Positions 12,509 to 23,537 of a stretch of 64,000 nt of DNA are shown here, one piece after another. Within the stretch, counting starts at the first letter, position 1. Each line of letters starts with the position of its first letter. This stretch comes from Adiantum capillus-veneris. Taxonomy: Eukaryota > Streptophyta > Polypodiopsida > Polypodiales > Pteridaceae. Position numbers and translations under genes: made by a program. The notes beneath the pieces are model-generated. The model had not been told where the DNA came from. It saw nothing but the letters and a program-made list of their open reading frames with translations, and did no database searches. The stretch is from the NCBI GenBank assembly GCA_014529385.2, contig CM043953.1, positions 98,272,842-98,336,841 of the forward strand. The letters run 5' to 3'.

Positions 12509-13830
12509 TCAAGCTTTCCAATCTATCTTGAGATGCATACTAAGAAAATGCATTTTCTTTAGTTTGGTAATCTCCTCAGTGGAATTTTGTGCAATGAGCA
12601 TGTCATCTACATATGAAATGATAATGAACAAAGAACCATCACATATACATATAAAATGATAATGAACCATCATCGAGTTTCTTTGTATACAAGCAGTGAT
12701 CCTCTTGATGCCTTCTAAAACCCTCGGACCACATAAAAGCGTCAAAGTTTTGATACTATCGGCGTGAACCTTGTTTTAATCCATAAAGCACTTTCTTGAA
12801 TTTACATACAAGATCCTCCCTACTAGGCTATTCAAAACCTGTTTCTTTATGTAAACATCCTCTTCAAGATCTCCGTGAAGAAATGTTGTCTTCACATCCG
12901 TTTGAACCAGGTCCATGACCTCAATGGCTACCAAGCCAAGCATTGTATGCAATGTAGTCATCTTGACCACAGGTGAGAAGATTTTGTTGAAATCAACTCC
13001 CTTTCTACAGCTTGAATCTCTTAGCAACCAATCTAGCCTTGTACTTAGGCTTCGGATCATCAGATATAAACCTCTTCTTGTAAACCCATTTGCAAGGTAA
13101 GGCATGCTTGCCTTTTGGAAATTCAACAAAGTTCCATATCTCATTGTTGACAATCAGCCTATACTCAAATTTCGGGGCTTGCTCCCACTTGTCATGCATT
13201 TGCATAGCTTCTTTGTAACACAATGGCTCACCGCAGTCAGTCAACATGACATAGTCCAACCCTGTCTAAAATTACTACGCTGGATGTGAGGACCTAGTAG
13301 ATCATCTCAAAGTATAACTACTGCTCTCTGCCATGTCAATTGGAGTGCAGCTAGTGGAAGGTACGTCACTAGTCTTCTGAATTTTCCTAGACTCTGAGAC
13401 AATGTCCTCGAGTCAAAATGTTTGATAGGTTTCTTGTGCATCTTCAATTCATTGAAAATAACATGTGAACTCTACAAATGAATGTGCAAGATTCCCGGGT
13501 GCTAGAGACAATATCCCATCTCTCCATTTTCACCATAACCAAGGATAATACACTTATGTGACTTTGGGTCTACCATTTTTTGAAGCTCTTTGGACACGTG
13601 TATATGCCTCACATCTAAAGACATGCAAGTGATCATAATATGGCTTCTTTCCAGACTACACCTCGTCTCAAATCTGGTAGTTCAATGATAGAGAGCACCA
13701 TGTCCAATGGAAGGACTATCACAAGGGAGATGCAACATAGGAAGATAAAGCTACCATAGAAAAGACTAAACTCACTTCTTTTCAAAATGAGAGCATGTTC
13801 AATCCCTAAGTTGGGGAGTCTGTAATGTAT
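12509..13830 (-). pseudogene. Ty1/copia pol remnant (reverse transcriptase)
   Basis: Minus-strand frames at 13259-13005, 13153-12776 and 12745-12509 read in order as copia reverse transcriptase (RVT_2 family). Landmarks are CKWVYKKRF, KARLVAKRF, DFNKIFSPVVKMTTLH, the A block QTDVKTTFLHGDLEEDVY and the catalytic YVDDMLIA near 12600. Two or more frameshifts separate these pieces. Upstream to about 13830, stop-riddled frames fit the integrase-to-RT linker. No LTRs were found. Confidence 0.85.
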
Positions 13831-14279
13831 TTAATTGTTTTCCAATAAAATTTACGTCTATACAGGACTATGTTTTTTTAGTTTAAGAGCATTATTAAGT
13901 GTATTAATGTTTGGGGCTCTATCCAAAATAAACGATTTTGAAATTGGACATCGTGTGTAAGAATTATGTTAGTTTTATGTTTTAAACCTTAAGAAAATGG
14001 AAACGCTTTGAGAGTGACTACTTTTGAAAAATTGGGTTTGAATATTTTTCGTAGACCTCAAATATCTTGGAGGAAAAAAGAAGATGAGGCATTCTCATAG
14101 TAAACTGTGGAGCATAGGCAAAGTTGATTGCATAAAAAGAAGAGGCATGGAAGGAAGGCAACCAAAATTAGCGACAAATGAAACAGAGAGCCAAAAATCA
14201 TGCACCAAAGAAACACACCTTGAAGGCCTATATTAAGGGACAAAGGGCGAGTGCAAAAATGGGAGAGAACTCTATTGCA
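13831..14279. other. Spacer
   Basis: No supported feature. Confidence 0.35.
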
Positions 14280-14379
14280 AAACTTTTGTGCGGTAGCAAC
14301 AAAACACTGAGCTTACAATCTTGTCGCCTTCTTCCCTCAAAGCGACTGACCAAGGCGTAGAGTCATTGGTATTTATTAG

Positions 14380-14545
14380 TAATGCAACTACGAAGGCTTT
14401 GTTGGTCCCATCGGCTACAAGCGAGGGATAATTATTTCCTTGAGGTCAAAACCTCCCGAGAGGTCACCCGTCCAAGTAGTCTTCCGACCCGCATGCTCTT
14501 AACCGCAAAGTAACTAACCATCGAGTCCAACCTCTTTGTTGTTTA
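14380..14545 (-). repeat. 5S rRNA-like sequence (SINE3 head or 5S pseudogene)
   Basis: On the minus strand, between about 14533 and 14440, the order GCGGTTAAGAGCATGC, AGACTACTTGGAC, GGGTGACCTCTCGGGAGG closely follows the plant 5S rRNA core (GCAGTTAAGCGTGC ... AGTACTAGGATGGGTGACCTCCTGGGAAG). This region includes the internal promoter elements of 5S genes. The ends do not match 5S rRNA, so it is not a functional gene. A related partial copy of the head may lie at about 14300-14380. It may be the head of a 5S-derived SINE. Confidence 0.6.
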
Positions 14546-15934
14546 TGCCCACAAAGAATACAGAATTAAACTCAAATTTTTTGTCTACCTAAGCTAAATC
14601 GTGCGTGAATTGTGAATAAGCATTTGAAGGAATGTCTAAAACTAGCTTAGTAAGCATGGATATGGGTGTAATATGTACGCATGCACTGGTAATGAGTCGA
14701 TAGAATCCTTTGTTTTTTTGTGACTTGGTTTGCCGTAATTATCTTTCCACACTATTTTTATTCGTTCTTAATTTCTTAAAAGTGGTATATTAAAAAGGAT
14801 TTTCTCACTTATGATTGCGTGTGCATTAGGATGTGTTTCTAAGTATATAAATGCATAATTACATGCACTAGGTTCATATCCTTACATTTGTTTTCCTTTT
14901 TTTTTTGGTATATTTTATTTGTTTGCAAGTGATTTTAATTGATTCTAGTATCACCCCCTTTTTCCTTTTCTATGTACTACATGAGGGATGGCCCCACCAA
15001 GGAGGAATACACAAAGTTCCAATGCCATGCCTAAAGATCCAGCAAACCCTCAACCTGCGACGTAGGCAAACAAATCTGCCGATGGCCATTCTTAACCATA
15101 GGTCATTGTTGCATCTATATATGTCCTCATAAGTCAAAGTGGTAGTTTTTGTATTATTCATGCATAAGTTTAGTGTAGTATGAGAATCTTAGGATGTCCC
15201 AAAAATGGTCAAGAATGTGATTTTTATCACGAAAGATGAGCATGTGTTTTCTTAATCAAGTTGAAAGAGTTGTCTGATGAAAGTATTGTTTCGTTTTAAG
15301 GTTAAACTTGTTTCATCACTTTTGAAAGATATTCCTTGAGAAAGAAGTTATTGGCAGCTTGAACTAGTGATTAGTGCAAGGATTTAGAGCGGTTAACAAA
15401 GAAATATCTCGGTTGGTAGAGAATAAACTATGGTTAACAACTTTTGTATCTTGCTGTGAGCGGCTTTATTGTTAGGGAAAAAGAAAACCTTTAAAAAAAT
15501 CTATGTTGGTTAGACAAAAAAAAATTGTGAACAATGAAAAACTTATAGCATAATAGCTGATATTTCATTCTTTTAAAGAGACAATAGTCTTCATTAAATG
15601 GCAATTGAGAAATAATTGTTTTAATGGGATGTATAAATGAAACCGTGGGAAAAATCAATGAGAAACCCTATGGTAGCAATTAAAAAACAAGAGGAATGTG
15701 TGAGTACGGTGTGAAAAGTCAGAGATTAGTATGCAACTGGAACTATATTTATATATGGCAATGGCCGGACCCAATTCATCAAGTACATTTCACAATACTA
15801 ATTGTCAGTTAAGGATAAGTCTCCTATCATATATTGATGATGATGCACCTCTTGAACGTGGAAGAAAAGACATCGTCTATATATCAAAAGTATGTTTAAA
15901 GTTTACTCTAGTTGTTTTAAGATTTTAGCTCCCA
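14546..15934. other. Spacer before the chromovirus
   Basis: AT-rich; several short frames only. Nothing recognised. Confidence 0.35.
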
Positions 15935-15939
15935 TGATA

Positions 15940-16843
15940 TGTCATAAAATCTAATATCTAACCAACCCAAATGATTTTCTCATATTAAACTGATCATTTA
16001 ATGTGGGAGAATAAACGGGAACAAGGGCTAGCATATAGACATGTGCTTACAAATCTATCTCAACACGAGGCCAATGGTTGAGGGGAATGAGAGATGGTCT
16101 TTCAAAGAGCAAGGCTACCTAAAAGAGCTTAAAGACCTTAGGGTTAGCTTCATTAAAGACCTCCAATAATTAGTGTGAAAAGTCCTTTGACCTTAGGTAA
16201 GCTAGGGTTGTACTTGAGGTGGGAACCTGGCCCAAGCTTGAGGTGCTTGTCGTGCTTGCTGACTAAGGTCCTTGAGGTGCTTAATGACTAAGGTGCTAAG
16301 GTGCTCCATGACTGAGGTGATTGAGGGGGTAAGGTACTCAAAGTCAAGGTATATCCCTACACAAGGGGGGGCAAGTCCTCATTTTAAGGGCTAGAGAGAG
16401 AACACACACACCCTCACACAAGGCATCCTTGGTACAAAGTAAGCAGCAGGGACACTTGTCAACCTCCTCTTCATGTTGCCCTCATGGTGTGCCTAAAGCC
16501 TATTGGTTGGCCTCCCAAGGGGTCCAATGATAATTTAGTTGACTTAATTAATTTTTTTTGCACTTATCAAGTCCTCTCTCTCAAAGGGAAAAGGGGGACA
16601 CTTGTCCCAGGGCTACCCTTGTTGCTTGATATGCATTAAGCCTGTGATTGGCCAAGCTTGAGGAGGTCCAATCAAATGCCAGAGAGTGCTAGAAGAGGGG
16701 GTGGATCAAAACAAGAAGGGGGCTAGCTTGGGGGATATACTCTCCCACACACACACACACACACTTGAGGACATCCAATCAAGTGCTAGATAGTGCTACA
16801 AGAAGGGGTCGACCAAAGCAAGAAGGGGGCTAGCTTGGGGGAT

Positions 16844-16898
<55 letters not shown>

Positions 16899-17550
16899 GT
16901 GTGAAGTGCAAAGTGCAAGGGTTCATCTCCTTCTTCAAGCTAGTAGACAAGTTGAGAGCCTACAACAACACTCTTGGCTATGGAATGCAAATCCAACCAA
17001 GAGCCATGCTTCAATGCTTAAGCTTGCCATTTTCTCCATCTTCATTACTGTGCTATTATGTATGCTAGCAATAAGAGCGATGATAAGTGAAGAAATAATT
17101 ATTTCTCCTATGAATGTTTCTTCTTCCTCTTCCCTACCCTCATTCCCCGCTAGCTCTCTCCGCCTTTGAAGGTGTTTGAGGCCTTGGGACTGAGGCTAGG
17201 GATAGTTAATGCTTTTTACAAAGTCTATGTTATGTTTGTGAGATGCATAAAGCTTTCCATCTTTATTGCATCACCTAGGTCACAATGAGCACAAAGATTG
17301 TATTGTACCAAGTCTCTCTTGATGGGAGAATCTATAATACAAAATCCTATTGGAGGGGGGACTGGCTCCACATAAATCCGGTCCTCAACTGTTGTCAAGT
17401 TCTCTAAACTCTTTCTCTCGTACAAAAGTATTGTTCATGCCAAGTTAATTAAGTACTATGGTTATATTGCTACCGCTAAATAAGTTCACCCTCTATGTTC
17501 TCAAAGTAGTCTCACAAAAATGCTCTCTTTAATTCTCCTAATTTCGCTAT
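15940..17550 (+). repeat. 5' LTR of the chromovirus, 3' end truncated
   Basis: It starts TGTCATAAAATC. It is longer than the right LTR because it keeps a section at about 16650-17080 that the right copy lacks. That section holds a tandem duplication of about 105 bp whose two copies end in different microsatellites: CA near 16744-16764 and CT near 16849-16894. The last ~30 bp of the LTR, the primer site and the leader are deleted at about 17550. Confidence 0.9.
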
Positions 17551-17559
17551 GCCAAGCCC

Positions 17560-20500
17560 ATGGAAAACAAAGATCAAAATGATGCAAAGGGGAAGAACAA
17601 TGCTCAAAGTTCTTCCCAAGGCAATTCCAACAACAACAACAGCAACAAGACCAAGGAGAAAGGAGTTTACAAAGGTAAAAAGAAACTCTCTCCTGAAGAG
17701 CTTGAGGCTTTTCGCAAGGATCACAAATGTTTTAAGTGTGGGGAGCAAGGACATGGTTATCGTTCTTGCCCCAAAAGAAATGCCCGCAATGAGACTCCTA
17801 GAGCTTCCACGGTCGAAGCTCCAAAAGAGGATACTCATTGCAAAGGATTACCTCTCTCCTATGCTTGGGGAAAGGCAAGGGAGCATGATGCCTTCATCTT
17901 GTTTGACCCTGGCTCTACTCACAATTTCATATCAACGGAGTTGACCACAACGCTAGGGATACAAGCTTTTGAGATGGGAGACTCCATAACTACTGATGGG
18001 GATTTCAAGGGATAGGAAGACTCCGTTACTCCCTTGATTGGGAAGTTGAGGCTTCATGTCCAAAGCCACGTCAACAAAGAATATTTTTTCATCTCTCCTC
18101 TCCAACATGAGGATGTTATCCTAGGGCCACCATGGTTCAAACTCATGGCTGCCAACATGAAGTTTCCTAAAAGAAGAGTCTACTTCCCCTACAGGGAAAA
18201 GAGCATGTATATAGATGCTAATGAGTCCGGTCGTACTATACCACTTGTAAATTCACCTACTTTTGATAAATCAGTGAAAAGCTCAGTTTTTGCGTATATG
18301 ATTTTTGTCAAAGAATCCATAAAAGGTCCTAATGTTTTATCAAATGAAAATGATAGGAATCAAGAAGAGTTAGACTTGTCTAATTTTCTAAATGTATTCC
18401 ATGGTGTTTTTATCAATGACATCCCTATGGACTTACCTCCAAAATGAGGGGATGATGACCATCAAATTGAGCTCCTACCAAGAAGCTCACCGCCTAACAA
18501 GCCTCCTTATCGAGTTTCCCTAGCTCAACAAGAGGAGATCATGAGGCAAGTACAAGAATTGGTAGACAAAGGGATGGTGAGGCCTAGCTCCTCTCCCTTT
18601 TGTTCTCCAGTCCTTTTAATGCAAAAGAAAGATGGTACATACCGCATGTGTGTGGACTATCGAGCACTAAATTTTATCATAATTTGTTTAATGAGCTACA
18701 AGGTTTGGCCTACTTCTGTAGGATTGACCTTAAAAGTGGCTATCATCAAATAAGGATAGTGAATGAAGATATCGTGAAGACCGTGTTTCGTAAAACGTTT
18801 GGTCTTTATGAATAGACCTAGTCATGCCTTTTGGCTTGACTAATGCTCCAACCACGTTCGATCGTTTGATGGAGAAAATTTTTAGACCCCACCGCAAGTT
18901 TACTGGAGTGTTCTTTGATGATATCATCATCTACTCCAAGTCTTTGGAGGAACACAAGCAACATCTCCAAGTAATTTTTCAAGCTTTGAGGGAGAACAAG
19001 CTTTTTATCAATCAAAAGAAGAGTGAATTTTTCCTTCAAGAGATTCAATACTTAGGTCACAATATCTCTCAAGATGGTATCCGTATGGATCCATCAAAGT
19101 TGGAGGTAATAAAAGCATGGCCTAAACCAAGGAATCTCTACATGAGCTAAGAAGCTTTATTAATATGTATGCATACTATAGATGCTTCATAGCAAAAAAA
19201 AATCAAATAGCAGGACCATAAAAAAGAAGAATGTTAAGTACTCATGGACTGCTAAAGAGAAAATTGCTTTCGACAAGCTCAAAGAGAAGCTTACCTCCCA
19301 ACCAGTGCTTATGCTTCCGGATCTCTCAAAGCCATTTGAGGTCCAATGTGATGCTTGTGGTGATTGCCTTGGAGCAGTTTTGCTTCAAGAAGGGCATGCC
19401 ATAGCATATGAGAGCCGAAGGCTCAATGACGATGAACGGGTCTTAGGCATATATGAAAAAGAGCTTTTAGCTATTCTACATGCCCTAGACACATGAAAGC
19501 ACTATCTATTGGGGACTCTATTTATTTTGCGGACCACCAAAGTCTCAAGTACTTCATGATGCAAACCAAGCTCTCTGACAAACAAATGAGGTGGGAAAAT
19601 TTTCTTTCGCAATTTAATGTTCATATTGCTTTCATTGCTAGTAAGCATAATCAAGTGGAAGATGCACTATCACAATGACCAAGAGTCAATGCGGTGTCTA
19701 TAGCAACTCACAATGATCTATCTTCAATGATAGATGAGTACGCTACTGACTCCGACTTTAGAGGCATAATGTCAGCCCTTGCTTTGGGGAAGAAAGAAGA
19801 ACCATTCACCTTACAGGATGGTTATCTTCTCCATGAAAATAGGCTATGTGTTACCCACTGCCTTCGTGAGACAGTCATGTATGAATCCCATGCTCCTCCC
19901 TATGGGGGGCATCGAGGCATTCAACCTACTCTTCAAAAAGTAGAGACGTACTTCTATGGGGCTACCATGAAAGTAAACATACAAGAGTATGTTTCAAAAT
20001 GTGTGGTATGCCAAAAGACCAAGTATGATAGAGGGAAGAAACTTGAATTAGTCCAACCATTATCAATCCCTAATTCAGCATGGGAGAGTATATCCATGGA
20101 TTTTATCTTTGTATTACCCAAGTCTATCCATGGGAATATGGACAATAGTCGACAGGTTTAGCAAGCAAGCACACTTTATTCCTAACAAAAAGACTATTAA
20201 GGCACACCAAATGGCAACTCTCTTCATATCTCAGATTTTCAAACACCATGGATTGCCAACATCCATTGTGTCGGATAGAGATCCTAGAATGACCAATAAT
20301 TTTTGGAAATATCTCTTTGAAAATCTAGGTACAAGATTGAATTTTTCTTTGGCCTATCACCGACAAACGGATGGCCAAAGTGGGATAGCTAATCGTACGA
20401 TACTCGATCTACTAAAGACTTATGTTATAGGAGTAGATCAACCCTCACAATGAGAAAAGTACTTACCTCTTGTAGAGTATGCATACAATAATATTGTCCA

Positions 20501-21158
20501 TACTTCTACGGGAAAGCACCTTTGGAAATCATTGAGGAAAGACCTAAAAGTCCCTTGCTACTTAAAATACATGGAAAGATTTTTGTTGCCGATGAGTATA
20601 GCCATGACCTACAAGAATCTTTCCAAAAGATTAAGGAGGTTATATCCATCTCTCAACGAAGGCAAAAAGCTGTTGTTGACAAGCACAGAAGGGCCTTAAC
20701 GTTTAAAGAAAATGATTGGATCTTACTTAAGTTTCCTAAGGCTTGATTGAGGCAAACACAGGCAAAAATCCTACGGGCCATCAAAAATATTATGCTAAAC
20801 TAACAAAAAGATACTACGGTCCTTTTTAAATCTTGAAGCCCATCAATGAGATGGCTTATCAACTCAAGCTGCCCAATCATTGACTCATACACAATGCTTT
20901 TCAACTTAAGCCCTACAAAGGAGAGCCACCAAGTGAACCAATTATTGAAGACCCTCCCGAAATCAAAGACCAAGAAGAAGCGCTACAACCCGAAGCTATC
21001 CTTCGGTATGAAGACAAGGTACTACAACATGGTAAGATTATCCGACGGTATCTTATTAAGTTCAAAAATTATCCTTTTGAAGATGCTAGATGGATGCAAG
21101 GAATACAGCTTAAGGATAGTATGAACTTTGTCAATGCTTACAATGCTACATTAGAGTA
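17560..21158 (+). pseudogene. Degenerate gag-pol polyprotein of the chromovirus
   Basis: Domains in order: CCHC zinc knuckle (CFKCGEQGHGYRSC, near 17728); aspartic protease (FDPGSTHNFIS, near 17905); reverse transcriptase with FFDDIIIYS near 18911; RNase H (CDACGDCLGAVL, near 19340); integrase HHCC finger (19880-20020); integrase core with the first Asp in SMDF near 20096 and SDRDP near 20271; chromodomain (ILRYEDKVLQHG to DARWMQ, near 20995-21100). The first three frames (17560, 18034, 18541) are the same frame, broken only by TAG at 18013 and TGA at 18445. Later breaks are frameshifts near 18675, 18815, 19150 and 19495. The third catalytic residue of integrase (Glu before xNR) reads Gly in GQSGIANR. 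Confidence 0.92.
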
Positions 21159-21515
21159 AGCAAATGTACATGTTTCTTTTAAATGACCAATGTTTTTGTC
21201 TTATAAGACTAATACTCTTTTTATTTTGCACAAATTTAAATAGTATGCATGCTTAGGATCATGTTTGTGATGACGTCTCTCAAACACCAAGTAGAATTTG
21301 TCACTCTACTTAAAAGAATGAAATGGACTAAAGAGAAAACATGCTTGCGGCAGCTACGTCTCCCAAGCACCAAATGGATTAGTCATCCATCTTGGAATGA
21401 TGTCTTAGGGTAAAAAGGGATCCTCTACCCGCTAAGAAAAATTGACTAATGACTAAGGCTTTATCTCTTCTACCTCGTAGAGTCGAGGACGACTATGATT
21501 TCAAGAGAGCAGTAA

Positions 21516-22768
21516 TGTTATAAAATCTAATATCTAACCAACCCAAATGATTTTCTCATCTTAAATTGATCATTTAATGTGGGAGAATTGAAATAGGAAC
21601 AAGGGTTAGAATATAGATATGTGCTTACAAATTTATCTCAACAAGGGGCCAATGGTTGAGGGGTCCAAATGAGAGATGGTATGTCAAACAGCAAAGCTAC
21701 CTAATGGAGCTTAAAGACCTTAGCGTTAGCTTCATTAAAGACCTCCAATAGTTAGTGTGAAAAGTCCTTTGACCTTAGGTAAGCTAGGGCCGTACTTGAG
21801 GTGGGAACCCGGCCCAAGATTGAGGTTCTTTTCGTACTTGCTAACTAAGGTACTTGAGGTGCTTGTCGTGCTTGCTGACTAAGGTGCTTGACGTGCTTGA
21901 GGTGCTTGTTGACTAAGGTGCTAAGGTGCTCCATGACTAAGGTGCTTGAGGGGGTAAGGTACTCAAAGTCAAAGCATATCCCTACACAAGGGGAGGCGAG
22001 CCCTCATTGTAGGGACTAGAGAGAGAACACATGCACCCTCACACAAGACATCCTTGTACAAAGTAAGCAGAAGGGAAACTTGTCAACCTCCTCTTCATGT
22101 TGCCCTCATAGTGTGCTTAAAGCCTATTGGTTGGCCTCCCAAGGGGTCCAATGATAATTTAGTTAATTTGATTAATTGTTTTTTCATTTATTAAGTCCTC
22201 TCTCTCAAAAGGGAAAGGGGGACACTTGTCCCTTGTTGCTTGATATGCATTAAGCATGTGATTGGCCAAGAAGAACTATTTCTTTCTCCTATGAATGTTT
22301 CTTCTTTCCTCTTCCCTATCCTCGTTCCCCATTAGCTCTCTTCACCTGTGAAGGTGTTTGAGGCCTTGGGACTGAGGCCGGGGATAGTTAATGCTTTTTA
22401 CAAAGTCTATGTTATGTTCGTGATGCATGAAGCTTTCCTTCTTCATTGCATCACCTAAGTCACAAGGAACACAAAGATTGTATTGTACCAAGTCTCTCTT
22501 GATGGGAGAATCTATAATACAAAAGCCAATTGGAGGGGGGACCGGCTCCACATAAATCCGGTCCTCAATTGTTGTCAAGTTCTCTATACTCTCTCTCTCT
22601 CTCTCTCTTGCAAAAGTATTGTTCATGCCAAGTTAATTAAGTACTATGGTTATATTGCTACCGCTAAATAAGTTCACCCTCTACGTTCTCAAAATAGTCT
22701 CACAAAAATGCTCTCTTTAATTCTCCTAATTCCGCTATTCTCAAAGTTCATAGGCCATTTTTATTACA
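21516..22768 (+). repeat. 3' LTR of the chromovirus
   Basis: It starts TGTTATAAAATC after a purine-rich tract (tcaagagagcagtaa) that is the likely polypurine tract. It ends TTACA. Compared with the left LTR it lacks about 400 bp at a point near 22270, which removes the duplicated block and its CT/CA microsatellites. Confidence 0.92.
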
Positions 22769-22964
22769 TGATAAATCGTGTTATCGACTGGCTTCTGATG
22801 TAATACTCTTACATCCACAACCATGATGAATAGAGGCTTCGGCTTCCCTCACTTCCAATACTTGTATCGTTACTTCTCTAGATTGGAATAAGGTGTTGCC
22901 AATGGAGCCCAAGAAGAAAGAAAGACCTAGCTATCAAGTTGCCTCAACCTCCAAGTTAGGGTTC

Positions 22965-23008
<44 letters not shown>

Positions 23009-23058
23009 GATAGTTTTCTACGACGTTAAAATTCTCTTCCTCTTCTTCTTCTTCTTCT

Positions 23059-23105
<47 letters not shown>
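22965..23105 (+). repeat. Two CT microsatellites with a CTT run between
   Basis: Runs of CT at about 22965-23006 and 23062-23105, with TTC repeats at about 23036-23062. Frames reading Ser-Leu repeats through this are artefacts. Confidence 0.95.
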
Positions 23106-23110
<5 letters not shown>

Positions 23111-23537
23111 TTCCCTAAGCAAAGAACCAAAGCACTACACGAGAGCATAGCAAAGCAAGAAAGGGTGTTTGGATTAGTGTCGTATTTGAATCTATGTCCC
23201 ATCATTCCCTGCGTGTGACACGTCTCGGTAGACAAAATGGAGTGTTTTATTGGCACATTGCAATTTCACCTACTTGCTGTCTCTTTGGAGGGCAGGGAAT
23301 CTTTAGAGAGAACTGTCATTGAGGTGTTCCACTGTCTTTTCATTGGACTAAAACTCCTTTGTAATTCAATGAGAAATGTTGCTTGGCCACAAAAGCACAA
23401 GATACACAGTGAGATAGATAAAAATGGCCATTTGCATGTGATTAAGGCGAATCATTTATATGGTCATTTTCACAGAATACTGGAATACTGCCTTGAATTC
23501 TACGTGATTTTTGAATGGATTCCATACAAAGTAGGCC

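Larger units (their letters stand above)
15935..22773 (+). mobile_element. Ty3/gypsy chromovirus with TGATA target duplication
   Basis: The left LTR begins TGTCATAAAATC at 15940 and the right LTR ends TTACA at 22768. The 5-bp TGATA at 15935-15939 is repeated at 22769-22773, so the element's limits are firm. Order is LTR, end of gag, protease, RT, RNase H, integrase, chromodomain, LTR. The primer site and most of gag are missing: the left LTR stops near 17550, about 30 bp short of its end, and joins the middle of gag. Comparison with the related minus-strand element at 37.5-41.8 kb puts the loss at about 1.8 kb. Numerous stops and frameshifts make it non-autonomous. Confidence 0.93.

Noticed and set aside
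17549-17944. 131-codon frame overlapping the zinc-knuckle frame
   Set aside because: A shadow in another frame; the knuckle and protease motifs are in the frame starting at 17560.
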